Of a stretch of DNA of 64,000 nucleotides, positions 1 through 10,906 are shown one piece after another; within the stretch, counting starts at the first letter, position 1; each line of letters starts with the position of its first letter. The translations under genes and the position numbers were made by a program. The stretch is taken from NCBI GenBank assembly GCA_963971225.1, contig OZ020268.1, positions 33,815,848 to 33,879,847 of the forward strand, written 5' to 3'. Below the pieces are notes generated by a model. The model searched no databases and was not told the DNA's origin. It saw only the letters and a list, made by a program, of their open reading frames with translations. Source of the DNA: Melieria omissa (Eukaryota; Arthropoda; Insecta; Diptera; Ulidiidae).

Positions 1-159
1 CTTCTTCAGCATCGCAGCTTTTGAAGACTTCACAGAAAAGAAGTCGCCCTTTTACGGATAGAGACTCCATGACGAATGTTCTGTGATGACTTGAACGAGT
101 ACTCTATGAAAGTCGCACATCGATAACACGTATCCGTCTTAGAAGAATATTCTGCACAT

Positions 160-830
160 GTTTGAATAGCTCTCTTGCTAGAAGTGAAACTTCTCACTAA
201 AGATCTGTTCAACATTTCTCACTGCGACTCTAACCTTAACAAGTTTTAGTGTAGCTTAAAATTTAGAGAAGTATTTTAAACATGTTTGAATTCAAATTTT
301 GAACATTCAAATCAAATCCATCTTCTTGGAACCTGACATTGTTTTTTAAAGATTGTAAACATACTCAGTGCGGCTCTAAAGTTGAGAGTTCAAATTCCAG
401 AATTTAGTTCCAGCTTAACATTTTTTAATTCAAATTCTGAATATTCAAAACAAATTAATCTTCTTGGAACCTGACATTGTTTTCTAAAGAACTGTGCAAA
501 CATTCCCACTGCGACTCTAAAGTTAAGAGTTCAAATGTAGCTTTTGATATAGGAAAATATTTTACACATTTTAAAACTACACAACCAAAAGAAGACATTT
601 CTCACACCGTTCTTGGAGCCAGAACTGGGCACTCGTATCCTTTTTATAGTTTTTTAAAATCAATCTTCTTTGCACCTAATAACCTTTGTCAGAGATTAGT
701 TACAACTTTCTCACTACGACCCTAACTCCAGCAAAATCCAGTGTAGCTTTGTGATTTAGAAAAATATGTTGCACATTTTTTAATTCAAATTTTAAACAAA
801 AAATAAAAACTAAACTTCTTTAACCTTCAG
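160..830. repeat. diverged tandem repeat, unit about 140-200 bp
   Basis: The motif CTTCTTGGAACCTGACATTG occurs at about 322 and 460 and in weaker form (TTCTTGGAGCC) near 610. The companion motif CACTGCGACTCTAA recurs near 218, 365, 505 and 710, and ATTCAAATT-type words recur between them. A weaker echo lies near 1150. This is an old satellite or tandem array continuing from the left edge of the window. Confidence 0.75.
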
Positions 831-1870
831 AGAGCACACTAAGTCATGTAGACTCATACTTTTTCCTCAATCGACAAGACAATACAAATATCTATGCAAA
901 AATATTTATGTGCAAATATTTTTTTAAGTACGTTAGAAACTTCAGAGGTGCCTTTAGTAGTTATAAATGGTCAAAACAATGTTTAAAGTATACCCTAGAA
1001 TTTTTTCAAGTCAAAAGTTTTAATACTTCTGGAATTATAAGCAATCAAAGTGAAAAGGATCTAAGTGATCCTGAGTGTTTCCGATGATTGAAAAAACAGG
1101 TGTGTTCTCTGAAGTTTAAGTTCGGCAATTTTCACTAAAGGTCTTTTCCAATGCAAACCTAACTTTAACAATTTCAAATTTATTTAGCTTTTGATTACCA
1201 ATGAAATTTCAATGACTGAAACTGAAATGAAATTTTGAAAAGCAAAAATCCAAACTTTTTATACATAAGCGTAGGCATCGAAGAAGAAGAAGAAGAACAA
1301 GCGCACAGAGCCAATAAAACAAGAAGAAGCCAATTAAAAAAAAAAGCAAAAGCTAGTTGTATAATTTTTTTCGGTAAGCAATTTTTTTGTTTTTTATGGA
1401 AGAAAAAACACGCAAGGAAAGTTGAGCGCTCGCAATACAAAATGACACATAGGTAAATATTTTATTTAGGTAGATACGTGTGTACGAGGGTAGCCAAAGT
1501 AAGAAAAACTAACGCCAGGGTGACGGGAATCAATGCAGTACATACATACATACATACATAATGAATACGTAAATATTTATGTATATTTAATTAGGTAAAA
1601 GTACAAACGAAATACTAAAGTGGGCAATTTTGTATTAGAGTTTATAAAAGTTTTTGTTGTTTGTTTTTTTGGTGGTTGTAAAATTCATATAAAAAGTAGA
1701 TACATATATTTTTAGTTGATAGTGATAGATGTGTTTTGAATTATAATTTATTTTTTTTTTGCAATATTTGTTTACAAAAAGGAAGCAACTTGGGTTCAAG
1801 TAGGCAATAGAAATGTTTCACTTTGCTTGCTTGCGTGTTTACATTGAGATTTAAATGTATATGTGTGATT

Positions 1871-1893
1871 ATGTGTGTGTGTGTGTGTGTGTA
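1871..1893. repeat. (TG)n microsatellite
   Basis: Run of about ten TG dinucleotides in the region downstream of Frq. Confidence 0.9.
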
Positions 1894-3880
1894 TGGGTGT
1901 ATAATTTTTAACTTATGTACGACTAGAAGTACTTCTGCTTAGAATTCGATTTAATTTTCGAGATATTTAATTGTAATGCTAAGCGAAAGGCGCACGTACG
2001 CGTTGAACTCGTGTGCGGCGTACGCTGGTAAGAATAAAGCTGAACCACATATAAAACAGAAATTATTTTAGAATGGCAATATGCGGCACACTGTAGGCAC
2101 CCAAAAAGTATGACGTGGTGGTGGGGATACAGAGGTAAAGAGGGTGCAAAGTGGAGAGTGGAGAGTGTGACAAGTTTACAGAAATTCATGTACAGATGTG
2201 AGAGTCGGAAGTCAGTGGGCTGTTGTGTGTGTGTACGTGTGGTGGGGTGTGAATATTTATACAAAAAAATTGTACAAAAATTGTCAAAGTGTTGTTTAAA
2301 AAGTTGAAAAAAACTAAAGAGCGAATCTGATTTCTACATTGAATAAAACATGCAAGCACATTTGAGATATAGAAAAAAGTTAAAAATGGGTTTATGTTAA
2401 TTTTTTTGTAAGAAATTTTTGAAATATTTATAATAAAAGCATGCCAAAAGTTTGTAGAAACATACGAAAAAGATAAATGCCTAATTAGGTGCACACTTTA
2501 GGGCAAAAATTTCATTGCACTTTGACAAAATGTATGCCAAAGTGTGCTAATCAAGTCTTAATTTTGTTTAATAATGTTTTTTTGTTTGTTTTGGTATTGA
2601 ATTAATTTTATACAATTTTAAGAATGCAAATTTTCACACTATTCACTGAAACACTAGAAAATTGTTCAGCAAGGCGGCAAATAAAAATTTAAGATTTTAA
2701 CAAAAATTTAAATATTTTTCAATTACCTTTCAAATAGCCGATTAGCTGTGAATGAATGAGAGCAATTTAAAAGAAAAACCATTTAAATAAAAAAAATGCT
2801 AAAATGTTGTAGAAAACCATTTCAATACTGCAGCATGGAATTTTGTTTAGATTTAGATTTTTAAAAATTTTGGATATAATTATTAAAATTAAATTGGAAA
2901 TTTATAAATTTTTCTGTAATAATAATAATTTTTATATATTTTTATTTAATAATTTGCAATTATTTTATATTTTTTAATATTTTTTCATTAAAATTGTGTT
3001 TAAATTTTGTATGCCAATATTATTTTTTTTTTCAATTTCTAGCACAAAAAATTAAAAACTCGAACGCAAGCATTTCAAAATGTTAACGGCTGCTGTTTTG
3101 TTAAATGTTTTGGAATTTTCCTTTCTGTTTTTTTTTGGTAATTTTGTTCAACCCAACAACATTCGAACACGCCTCTTAACAACAACGCTTAATGCTAATG
3201 CATATAATTTGTTTTTGTTTTTTGTATTTTGTCATTAAATATTTGTGTATATTTTGTAATTCAAGTGTTCATTAAAAAAGCGTTTTCAAATGTATATTGT
3301 TTTCGTTAAATTAATATTATTTCATTATGCTTAAATTGGTGTTAATATTCATAACAATTTCGTTTCGCCATTTCATCCCTTGATGCATTTTTTTGCTTTC
3401 TTTAATTTGTTTTTTCTGGGAATTTGCAGCGAAAAGTATTAGTTCCACGACGCTTTGCGCTAAACAAGAAGTTTCAAGCACGCAAAACTTAAGCGTTTTG
3501 CTAGCATTGCGCACATTTTTTTGTTTTACCACAAAACTCTGTATGGTTGTTCATTTGTATTCGCTGTGGCTTTGTTATATTTTTTGCATTAAATGTAGAA
3601 AGTGTTTTCGAAAGTACTGGCACCTTTGTATTCGACCTTTGGCTGCACCGTGAGTACATAAATCTGTGCTTGTGGGATGTGTTTGTGCGCGTGTTCCTTG
3701 TTTGTTTGTTTGTTAGTGCGTTGATTTCCCTTTGGGTTAATGCAAATGTGTCAATGCTGGCCGCTCAACTATACATACATACAATCATACATACAACGCA
3801 GACAATGTCATTGCAAATTGCATTCGCTCTATGCTAAACCTCTCAGTGCAACACAGCAACTCATCGACTGTTCTTTGTAT

Positions 3881-3904
3881 GTGTGTGTGTGTGTGTGTGT
3901 GTGT
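3881..3904. repeat. (GT)12 microsatellite
   Basis: Uninterrupted run of GT dinucleotides. Confidence 0.95.
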
Positions 3905-4245
3905 TATGTTTCGTAAGCTTTGCTACCGCTTCCCATTTGGCTCTCTCTATTCGCTAGTTTGCTACTACTTTTAACTATGTATGTATTTACGGCTATGTAC
4001 GGTGTGTTTACAATGTATGGTATGTCGTATGCTGTTATGTATATATGTACCATATGTATGTTTGTATGTGTGTGTTTGTTTTCTAAAGTGAGTGCCTGTC
4101 AGTTGGCTGCTGGTGAAGTTGTAATTGGTTTGCGGAGTTTTTGATTTAAGCCATAATTCGTTTTGTTTGTTGTGGATATTCTGTGTGCTCCTCGTGTTAT
4201 TTGGCTCGTTTAATCTGTGGCAGAATTAAACTAAGTCTCTTTTGG

Positions 4246-4413
4246 TTAATCACCACCTAAACTTAACGCCTGCACTATACGTGGATCAGCTTTACTACCC
4301 TCGCGAAATTCCTCCAGCGTCAAGCGATCGTCGTGATTCTTGTCCATCTGATCGAATATCTTGTCGACGCGCTTCTGCGGCGTATTGTCCTCCTCGGTTT
4401 GCGGCTGTTGGCC
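4246..4413 (-). CDS. Frq: Frequenin last coding exon: fourth EF-hand, stop
   Basis: The 168-nt exon has acceptor TTGTCAAACAG and encodes 55 residues and a TAA stop. It starts [20 protein letters not shown], contains EF-hand 4 ([12 protein letters not shown]) and ends [15 protein letters not shown], the typical insect frequenin C-terminus. Loop position 6, usually Gly, is Asp here. The C-terminal helix is the segment that in NCS-1 can occupy the partner-binding groove. Together the six exons give about 166 residues; with the 21 missing N-terminal residues the total matches the roughly 187 residues usual for the family. Drosophila has two close paralogues, and I cannot say which is the orthologue. 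Confidence 0.97.
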   Translation of the reverse strand, partial: GQQPQTEEDNTPQKRVDKIFDQMDKNHDDRLTLEEFREGSKADPRIVQALSLGGD

Positions 4414-4616
4414 CTGTTTGACAACAACGAAATATACAAAAAACATAAATTCATAAATGAATAAATTAATAATACATTAATAAATAAATGTTCACATTAA
4501 TTGATTAAAACATGTTTACAACAAATAAATCTCAAACAGTATTTCATTACGAATACAAATCTTTTTTAAACACAACATCAAACAATTTAAAATCAGAATA
4601 TCAACAATCAACTCAC
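4414..4616 (-). other. Frq: Frq intron, 203 nt
   Basis: This is a short AT-rich intron with GTGAGT donor and TTGTCAAACAG acceptor. It is mostly poly-A/T runs, and I see no other feature in it. Confidence 0.9.
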
Positions 4617-4705
4617 CACCATCTGGTAGATGGCGTCCACAATGTTGTACATCTCCTCGCGCGTTATGTAGCCATCGTTGTCCACATCGTACAGCCGGAA
4701 TGCCC
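4617..4705 (-). CDS. Frq: Frequenin exon: third EF-hand
   Basis: The 89-nt exon has acceptor AAAATTATAG and donor GTGAGTTG. It completes the Trp codon and encodes [20 protein letters not shown] followed by IVDAIYQMV. The calcium loop of EF-hand 3 is [12 protein letters not shown], with acidic residues at positions 1, 3, 5 and 12, so it should bind calcium. A downstream GTG-GTGAGT makes the donor ambiguous by one codon; only the chosen border gives the family's MVGQQPQ junction. The following intron is 203 nt. Confidence 0.95.
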
Positions 4706-4924
4706 CTATAATTTTACATTTTAATTAAATATAAAAAGACAAAAAATAAACAACCATATCAGTTGATTTTTTTGCAGCTGCACTCGTTAGCATTTTCTCC
4801 CACATATTTTTCCACTCAAATTCGACACCGAAACTTCGGTTTTCATTTCAACACCAAACCACTTTTATGTTTTTGGTTAATAATTCAATATGGCAGCGCG
4901 TGTCAACACGTGTTCCATACTCAC
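4706..4924 (-). other. Frq: Frq intron, 219 nt
   Basis: This is a short AT-rich intron between the exons for EF-hands 2 and 3, with GTGAGT donor and TATAG acceptor. No repeat or conserved block stands out. Confidence 0.9.
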
Positions 4925-5003
4925 AGTGTAGTTTTTCGTCCAAATTGCCACGCGATGTAATCGATAGCGCTCTGATGAATTCCTCAAATTCGATTGCGCC
5001 ATC
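4925..5003 (-). CDS. Frq: Frequenin exon: rest of second EF-hand
   Basis: The 79-nt exon has acceptor CGATAG and donor GTGAGTATGG. It encodes 26 codons plus the first base of a Trp codon. The translation begins [20 protein letters not shown] and ends LDEKLH. With DENN from the upstream exon it completes a canonical EF-hand loop with a Glu at position 12 ([12 protein letters not shown]). The following intron is only 219 nt. I see no frameshift or stop. The gene is under clear coding constraint here, since synonymous third positions do not disturb the conserved protein. Confidence 0.95.
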
Positions 5004-5324
5004 CTATCGACACACGTCATCAGACAACGAAAATCAGTTCAACATGCAAAGAGCGTTAAAGAAGCAAAAAGCGAATATGACAAGTCAATGTTGTAAATGG
5101 TAAAATTCTACTAAAGTTGGCAGCAACACGTAAAGGTTCAAGGTTTATGAAATATCTTAAATGTATGAATTTCATTGTTTCACTAACGCTATGGATAACG
5201 CCAGAAAGTATACTAGAAAAATTACATCAACTTCGGAATGGAGTTTTGTTTTGAAAACCGAAATTTTTGGTAGAAAAGTTTGCAGTTTTTTTAAGATCGG
5301 AATAGGGAAGCAAGTTCTACTTAA

Positions 5325-5826
5325 CCCATTAAAGCCGGCTACCTGTTCCGCCCCTACGTTTTTGATAAAATTTTATACACGACCTGGAATGATCAGAAAA
5401 AACTATTTCAGCTTTCTATCTCTGCACGTTGCTGAGATATTCATTGGATATTCTGTACCCATTAGGCAGCAATGGTAGCTTTTTTCCATACTTTTTTAAG
5501 TGATCAGCTTACCACGTGAACAAAAGAAGTATTGTTTACAGGTGAGTTAGGAGGCAGATTTTTGTGAGGTTCTAGGGCCACTACGTTTCACCACATTTTC
5601 CACCTCCGGAAAATTCACAATTTTTTGGGAGTCTGGTAACTCTAGCTAGATGGCGGAATTTTAGGGTGATCTTCACAAGACTAAGGTAGTTTCATCTTTA
5701 GCCCAATCATCCCTATCAATGATTTTGAGATATCTCTACCACGAACTTTTTTGTGATTTTTTTAAAAAGTCAATTTTCATGGGTAAATTTTTACAATTTC
5801 TAAAATTTTTTTTAGGCAGCAATGGG
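5325..5826. mobile_element. TTAA-flanked MITE (piggyBac-like), 502 bp
   Basis: The block is bounded by TTAA at 5321-5324 and 5827-5830. It begins CCCATTAAAGCCGGC and ends GGCAGCAATGGG, so the outer six bases are perfectly inverted and the next few partly so (CCCATTxxxGCC). TTAA targets and CCC ends are the hallmark of piggyBac-type elements. No transposase frame is present. Another GGCAGCAATGG copy occurs inside at about 5465, suggesting a nested or rearranged end. Confidence 0.65.
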
Positions 5827-7000
5827 TTAATTACAAATGCTGTAACCCGATGTTTATATATTAGGTCATATAATTGTAATCCCATTTTCCATTGCACATA
5901 AAATTCTTGTAATTGTTTTTGACTGGAGTTCGAAAAATTCGGCCACAAGTTGGGCCCACTATGATACAAGAAGCAGAAAGGAGTGATGTGGCTATACTGA
6001 AAGTCATTCGAAAGCCCCGATTAGGCCAGTGGAAAAAACAAAATAGGTCTCTTATATTGGCTTTAGTGAGCAAGGAAGCGGCAATTATAAATAACGTTTG
6101 ACGTGGCGGGGACCTTTTTAAGGGCTTCGATAGCAGTCTGTCTGTAGAAATAAGCACTGTTCTTCTAGGGAGATGTTGTTTTATATTAGACACAGGGACT
6201 TAAAGATGACAAGTAGTTCCGCCTGAAAAAGCGCTGCAAATGTTTAGTAGGCAGAAACTCCCTTCCAAAGTTGAACATTCACACAGTACGCCACCTCATA
6301 ATCCACCTTATAATCTAACTTAGAGTCGTCAGTTTAAGTCCAGTTTTGTGCACCCCTTCTCTATCCCATTTCTGCCTAAGAGGCATATGAGTTAAGAAGA
6401 CTGTGTCTAAGATTAGATGGTAGAGAGTAAGTCTTTGGGACCTGCTTGCAAAAGATATCAACTGGAATTAAGTAGAGTAAAGTGTAGACCCTCTTGGATG
6501 GAGTCCATAGCATGGTGCCATTTATTGTGAGGGCCGCTGGTATCGGAACCAAATGCAGTAGATTCCGATGGACTCCCTTATCCACGTCTACCCTACAGAA
6601 AATAATGGATATAAACACTGAAATGTAGATCCAGTAAAATGTTCTTCGTAAACACAAGGCCAATTTTTTCCTATTGCTCTTTTGCAACAGTAAAGTGCCA
6701 CTGTGGTTTTGAAAACTCTATTATATTTTCTTTCTAGCTTTGCTTTCCGTCTAAGAAACTGTCTAAGTAATAGACGCAAAAGTAGTAAGTAAGTAAGTAG
6801 GTAGTAAGAGTAAAGTGGTTACACCTTCCTGGAGAATATTCGACGAAAAAGATTTCGAAAAAATTGTCTAGTGTCTTGACTTATCGACTGTTTTACTTGT
6901 TTCAACCATGTTACAAAAAAAATTTGTAAAAATATATACAAAAGTATGCCACTTTGGTATTGCATCTTTTTACTCTAAAGCTCACTTAAGCAAAAAGGGA

Positions 7001-7740
7001 TCATACGATGTGGAACCACAAGTGTTCCAATATGGTGTTTGCTATGTTCATGACAATTATAGTAAGAAGCACACTTAGGCTGATGAAGAACTGAGAACTA
7101 AGAAGTTTTTGTCTTTTCCTGACCAGAAATGGGCAATGACACATAAAGTGAAGGACCGTTTCATCGATGGCAATCACAGCAGAAGTCGTCGTACCACAGC
7201 ACGTAGTTTTCAACATGTCTCTCTATTTTTTCCTTCAGTACAGATATGGTTAGTTAGGTTGCTTTCTTAAAAATCGTTTTGCGTTAGTTTCATAATGCGG
7301 AAAACCAAGTCAGGAATAGACATTGGCACATAAAGACTACGACTGCTATTCTTTTTTTTACATTACAACAACCATGGCAAAAGTTCATTGTACCACAGCG
7401 CTTATCTTTAGGCATGTGTCTCCATATGTCGCCTGAGCACAGACATGGAAAGAATTCTACCTTCGGTTAAGTGGCTGTCTGAAACATAATTTTCAGAATA
7501 CGGGGATCCAAGTTAGAAAAAAGCATTGGCACATGAAGTGAAGGGCCGTTTAAAAAAAAGTCGTATAGCAGCGCTTAGCTTTCAGATTTTCTCTCGCTAT
7601 GTCTGCTGAGCACAAACATGGATAGCGTTCCGGCCTTGGTTTGGCTAGCAGTTTGGAATGTATGAATGATCTTAGAAATTTTAGTTTTTCTTCGCAACTT
7701 TTCAGAGTATCTACGAAAATCCAAATCATTTCCACTCGGT
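7001..7740 (-). mobile_element. LINE ORF2 C-terminal remnant, in triplicate
   Basis: Three diverged direct copies with a period of about 195-200 bp share words such as GGCACATAAAG (about 7137, 7327, 7529), ACCACAGC and GAGCACAGACATGG. On the minus strand the best copy (7001-7216) reads ETVLHFMCHCPFLVRKRQKL. This is the Cys/His tail typical of the end of ORF2 in I/Jockey-group non-LTR retrotransposons. The other two copies read FMCQCLFLTW and LHFMCQCFFLTW after stops and frameshifts. All are dead. Confidence 0.6.
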
Positions 7741-7754
7741 CTATCCCACATACG

Positions 7755-8161
7755 GCCGGCCTCGATAGCTCAGCGGGTAGCGCGCTGGCTTCTCATACCG
7801 AGCGCCCCGGGTTCGATTCCTGGCTTGGGCTGGAAAAAAACGCTCACCTTTTTCTATCGCTATCCATATGAAGGGAATGAGAATTACAAGAATCGCACAA
7901 GTGCGCTCTTGGCAGGCAATGGCAAAACCTCCAAGTGTGAACGAAAAACTGCCAATCGCCGTTCGGATTCGGCGTTAAACTGTAGGTCCCCTCCCTCCCT
8001 TTCCCCATCCGATTGAAATGTGTGTTGTATCACATGTTGGAAAAAACAGTGTTGTATACGCATTTCAAACGGGTGGATTCTGTGGTATCACAACGGGCCT
8101 GTTAAGAGGCCTAAGTGTGTCTCATAGAGAGGCAGCCACCTCAACCTAACCTAACCTAACT
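7755..8161 (+). mobile_element. tRNA-derived SINE with 8-bp target duplication
   Basis: The head is tRNA-like. TAGCTCAGCGGG (7766-7777) fits the polymerase III A box and GGTTCGATTCC (7810-7820) fits the B box. A tRNA-unrelated body follows, and the 3' end is a CCTAA repeat (about 8143-8160). The direct repeat CACATACG flanks it at 7747-7754 and 8162-8169. The anticodon-stem region does not fold as a clean tRNA, so this is a SINE and not a tRNA gene. Confidence 0.88.
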
Positions 8162-8611
8162 CACATACGACTTTAATTTTATAAATGTTCTTAAAATATG
8201 ATTAATTCACTGTTCGTCATGGTAGGAAAATTGGTTCTCATTCGATATTTCCGATTTTTGACATTTTCGTTATTTTCTTTGCTTAGAAAACCCATACTCA
8301 AATAAAATAAAATGGACGACACAACACAACATACAGTAGTTCAAATCCTCCCAAAAATCTATTTGTAACAAAAATATGCGACGGCCAATATGATTTCTAG
8401 GGGGTAAAACCTATATGAGCCAGAGGAACCACATGGAATAGATTTTAATTTATGAGTTTTACATGACAGCAAAATGAACCGATTGCTCAAATTTCCTTTC
8501 GATCACACATACAGATCTGAAGAAAAAGAACTAATTTTTCTTTTATGATTGAAAGTTTTCCGTACCCTACTAATTGTTACGATAAAATTATCCTCACTTA
8601 ATGGTTGGGCA

Positions 8612-8958
8612 CGCCGTCCTCGATAGTACAGCGAAGGCCCTAGGTTCAATTCCCAGCTTGGGTTACTAAAACGTTCGTCTACTTCTATTACTATCCACAT
8701 GAACCAGATGAGAATTATAAGAATCACACAAGTGCGCTTTTTGCAGGCAATGACAAAACCTCAAAGTGAGAAAGAAGAAACTGCCAACCTCCGTTCGGAT
8801 TCGGCGTTAAACTGTAGATCCCCTCGCCCCTTATCTCTTCCGACTTAAATGTGTGTTGTAACACATGTTGTAAAAAACAATGTTGCCTACACATTTCAAA
8901 GAGCGGGTGAAATATGTGTGTTATCACAATGGACCTTTCAGCCAACTAACCTAACCTC
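8612..8958 (+). mobile_element. second copy of the same SINE
   Basis: The body is about 80% alike to 7755-8161 by eye (shared GAGAATTATAAGAATCACACAAGTGCGC-type text, CGTTCGGATTCGGCGTTAAACTGTAG-type text, and a CCTAACC end). A deletion has removed the middle of the tRNA-like head between the A and B boxes. An 11-bp direct repeat, ATGGTTGGGCA at 8601-8611 and ATGGCTGGGCA at 8959-8969, flanks it with one mismatch. The two insertions lie 0.45 kb apart in the same orientation. Confidence 0.87.
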
Positions 8959-9620
8959 ATGGCTGGGCAAATACTTCCAAATAGAAACTTTGGAGAGTCG
9001 TTCGCTCTTCAACACTCTAATGTCTGAGCTTCAACAAAAACTATTCGTTGCGAGTGAATACATGATTATTTTCCTAATTAATTTTTTATTCTAACATCAA
9101 TTCAAGCTTTCTGCAGTTAAGCGCCTCCAAAATTTTGCAGTGATTAGAAACAAAACCCATGGCACATCCTTCCTTCAATGTGATGCAGAGGGCCACTATT
9201 TTCTAGTAGAGGAACCAGTAACTCATCTTTACAACTAACTCAGCTTCATAAGTTGTATTAGTTTAACTGAATGAAGAGTTTAATTAAAGCGTTCAATTAG
9301 TTTAATTGAAATATTAAGTTAAACCTTGAGCATCCTTGCGCAACCAGAGAATAAAGAAAGTGTCTTAAAGTGCAGGGCGCCCCTCAGATGCGCAAACAAA
9401 TCACACTAATATTTTTCTAATTCGAATTTCTACAATAAAATAATCTATTCAATAGTAATCTATCAATCTCTGTAATCTATCTATCCATCTAATCTACTCA
9501 AAATCTTTTACAATACACTACAATGAATATTTTTTTTAATTTACAATAACTTAGACCATTTTAATATTTTTTTTTCAAGTGTATCCAAATCCAAATGTAT
9601 TGTTGTATTTATTTACTTAC

Positions 9621-9710
9621 ATTATTCTCATCGAAGACACGAAACACTAGCGAAGCAAATTTGCTGGGATCTCCTTGCGGGAAGAACTGTTTGTAAATTT
9701 TAATAAAACC
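9621..9710 (-). CDS. Frq: Frequenin exon: start of second EF-hand
   Basis: The 90-nt exon has a TACTTTGCAG acceptor and a GTAAGTAAAT donor and encodes exactly 30 codons. It starts [20 protein letters not shown] and ends FRVFDENN. The last residues begin the calcium loop of EF-hand 2, which is completed by the next exon, so the intron cuts the loop after its fourth position. In NCS-1 proteins this part contributes to the hydrophobic groove that binds partners such as Ric8, phosphatidylinositol 4-kinase and dopamine receptors. Those roles are known for the family and are not shown by this sequence. The next coding exon is 4.6 kb away, across a transposon-rich intron. Confidence 0.96.
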
Positions 9711-10857
9711 CTGCAAAGTACAATAAAAATGTATGAACATAAACAACACTGCGGCCATAATAAAAACGTTAAATGGCAAAATGGAAAGAAAGAAAAAAGA
9801 AATCATAAACGAAAGTTGGCAAAGTGTGGCGCCATGTTGGACAAGTATTGCCATGTACGCCATGTTGTGCTGCTGTTGTTGTTGTTGCACTGTTCGGTGC
9901 CATATCGCTGTGTTGATGGAACAGCTGTGCGTGTATGTGTGTGTGGGATAACGAAGCGCCGACATTGAATGCAAACAAGCTGGCGCTGCTAAATCAGGCA
10001 GCATCAACGTCAACGTCGAAGAACATTTCATTTAATTCATTTACAAGGCATACTTTTCGGAGCTGCTTGGAGCTGTGGTTGGTTATGGTTGTTATAACAT
10101 TTCTGAATGCCGACAGGCAGCCGGAGAATGAAAAACGAAATGTTAATGCGTCAGTAACAACAACAATAACCACAACAACAATAACAACCACAATATGAAT
10201 GACAGCAAAAGTGAGGAGTCATGACTGTAATAACAGAAAACCCATAAGAAAATCACAAAAATTTATTACATACACAGAGGCACACACCAACGTATGTTGC
10301 TGGTTGGTAGGGCAGCGTGTGTGTGACAGTGAGTGAGTGAATAGGAACGAAGAAAAATAATAAGCCGCGGTAAATGTTTAAGTTATGTGCTGTGCTTAGA
10401 CCGCAAGACGGCTCACTGCCTGTGGTGTGACCACAACGTCTGGGCATTTCTTGATAAAAGCGTCACACAGTTGTTGTGAATTTCCCCCTTCGGTGCTTTA
10501 AAAATAGAACTGTGGTTACATCGATTTTTGTAGAATTTACATAAATTTACAGAAATTTAATTTGAGAAATTCAAGACTTGAATAAATTTCGTGACTCGCC
10601 TAAAAGTATGCCAACAGAACACAGAAATGTCGTTAATGTTACAGCTTGCTTACAAATTTCCACCGAGCATATTTTTAGGCTGAATTTAATTACGAAATGC
10701 TTGCCGGAGTAATGACTTTTCAAGTGACGCAAATCAATAATGTAAATTAAATTTCACATTAAACCGCTGCCAAGCGCATTTTCGTTCTTTGCTCTTTGCC
10801 AAAGTATTTAATTTGTTTTGCGTCTGTTTTGCCAAATGATTCGCTGCCAATACTTAC
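9711..10857 (-). other. Frq: Frq intron, 1.15 kb
   Basis: Mostly unique sequence with CAACAA/TTGTTG runs near 9880 and 10155-10195 and CA/TG-rich stretches near 9930 and 10270-10330. I recognise no coding exon or transposon. Short open frames here are simple-sequence artefacts. Confidence 0.8.
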
Positions 10858-10906
10858 TTGCTCCGTGAGTAAGCCGTTCGGACAGTCTTTGAGAAAACCT
10901 TTGTGC
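10858..10906 (-). CDS. Frq: Frequenin exon: degenerate first EF-hand
   Basis: The 49-nt exon supplies the last base of the Trp codon from the microexon and then 16 codons, HKGFLKDCPNGLLTEQ. This is the frequenin/NCS-1 signature of the first EF-hand, in which a Cys-Pro pair disables calcium binding. The donor is GTAAGTA. The acceptor is an AG inside an A-rich stretch with a poor polypyrimidine tract, so recognition may be weak; I chose the border because it keeps phase and completes the Trp codon. It lies 966 nt downstream of the microexon and 1.15 kb upstream of the next exon. Confidence 0.94.

Larger units (their letters stand above)
1191..4245 (-). other. Frq: Frq 3' UTR and downstream region
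   Basis: Downstream of the TAA stop the sequence is AT-rich, with long T runs, ATACATAC repeats (1542-1560) and two TG dinucleotide runs. Several TTTATT matches (AATAAA on the minus strand) occur, too many to pick the real poly(A) site. No plus-strand gene is convincing; ORFs at 3393-3837 lack recognisable content and have T-rich composition. Confidence 0.6.
5004..9620 (-). other. Frq: Frq intron, 4.6 kb, transposon-rich
   Basis: The intron splits the loop of EF-hand 2. It carries a TTAA-flanked MITE (5325-5826), a triplicated LINE remnant (about 7001-7740) and two tRNA-derived SINEs (7755-8161, 8612-8958). The stretches 5830-7000 and 8970-9600 are AT-rich without a recognisable gene. Confidence 0.85.

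Noticed and set aside
7755..7830. tRNA gene
   Set aside because: The A and B boxes are present but the anticodon stem does not pair well and a SINE body with target duplications follows.
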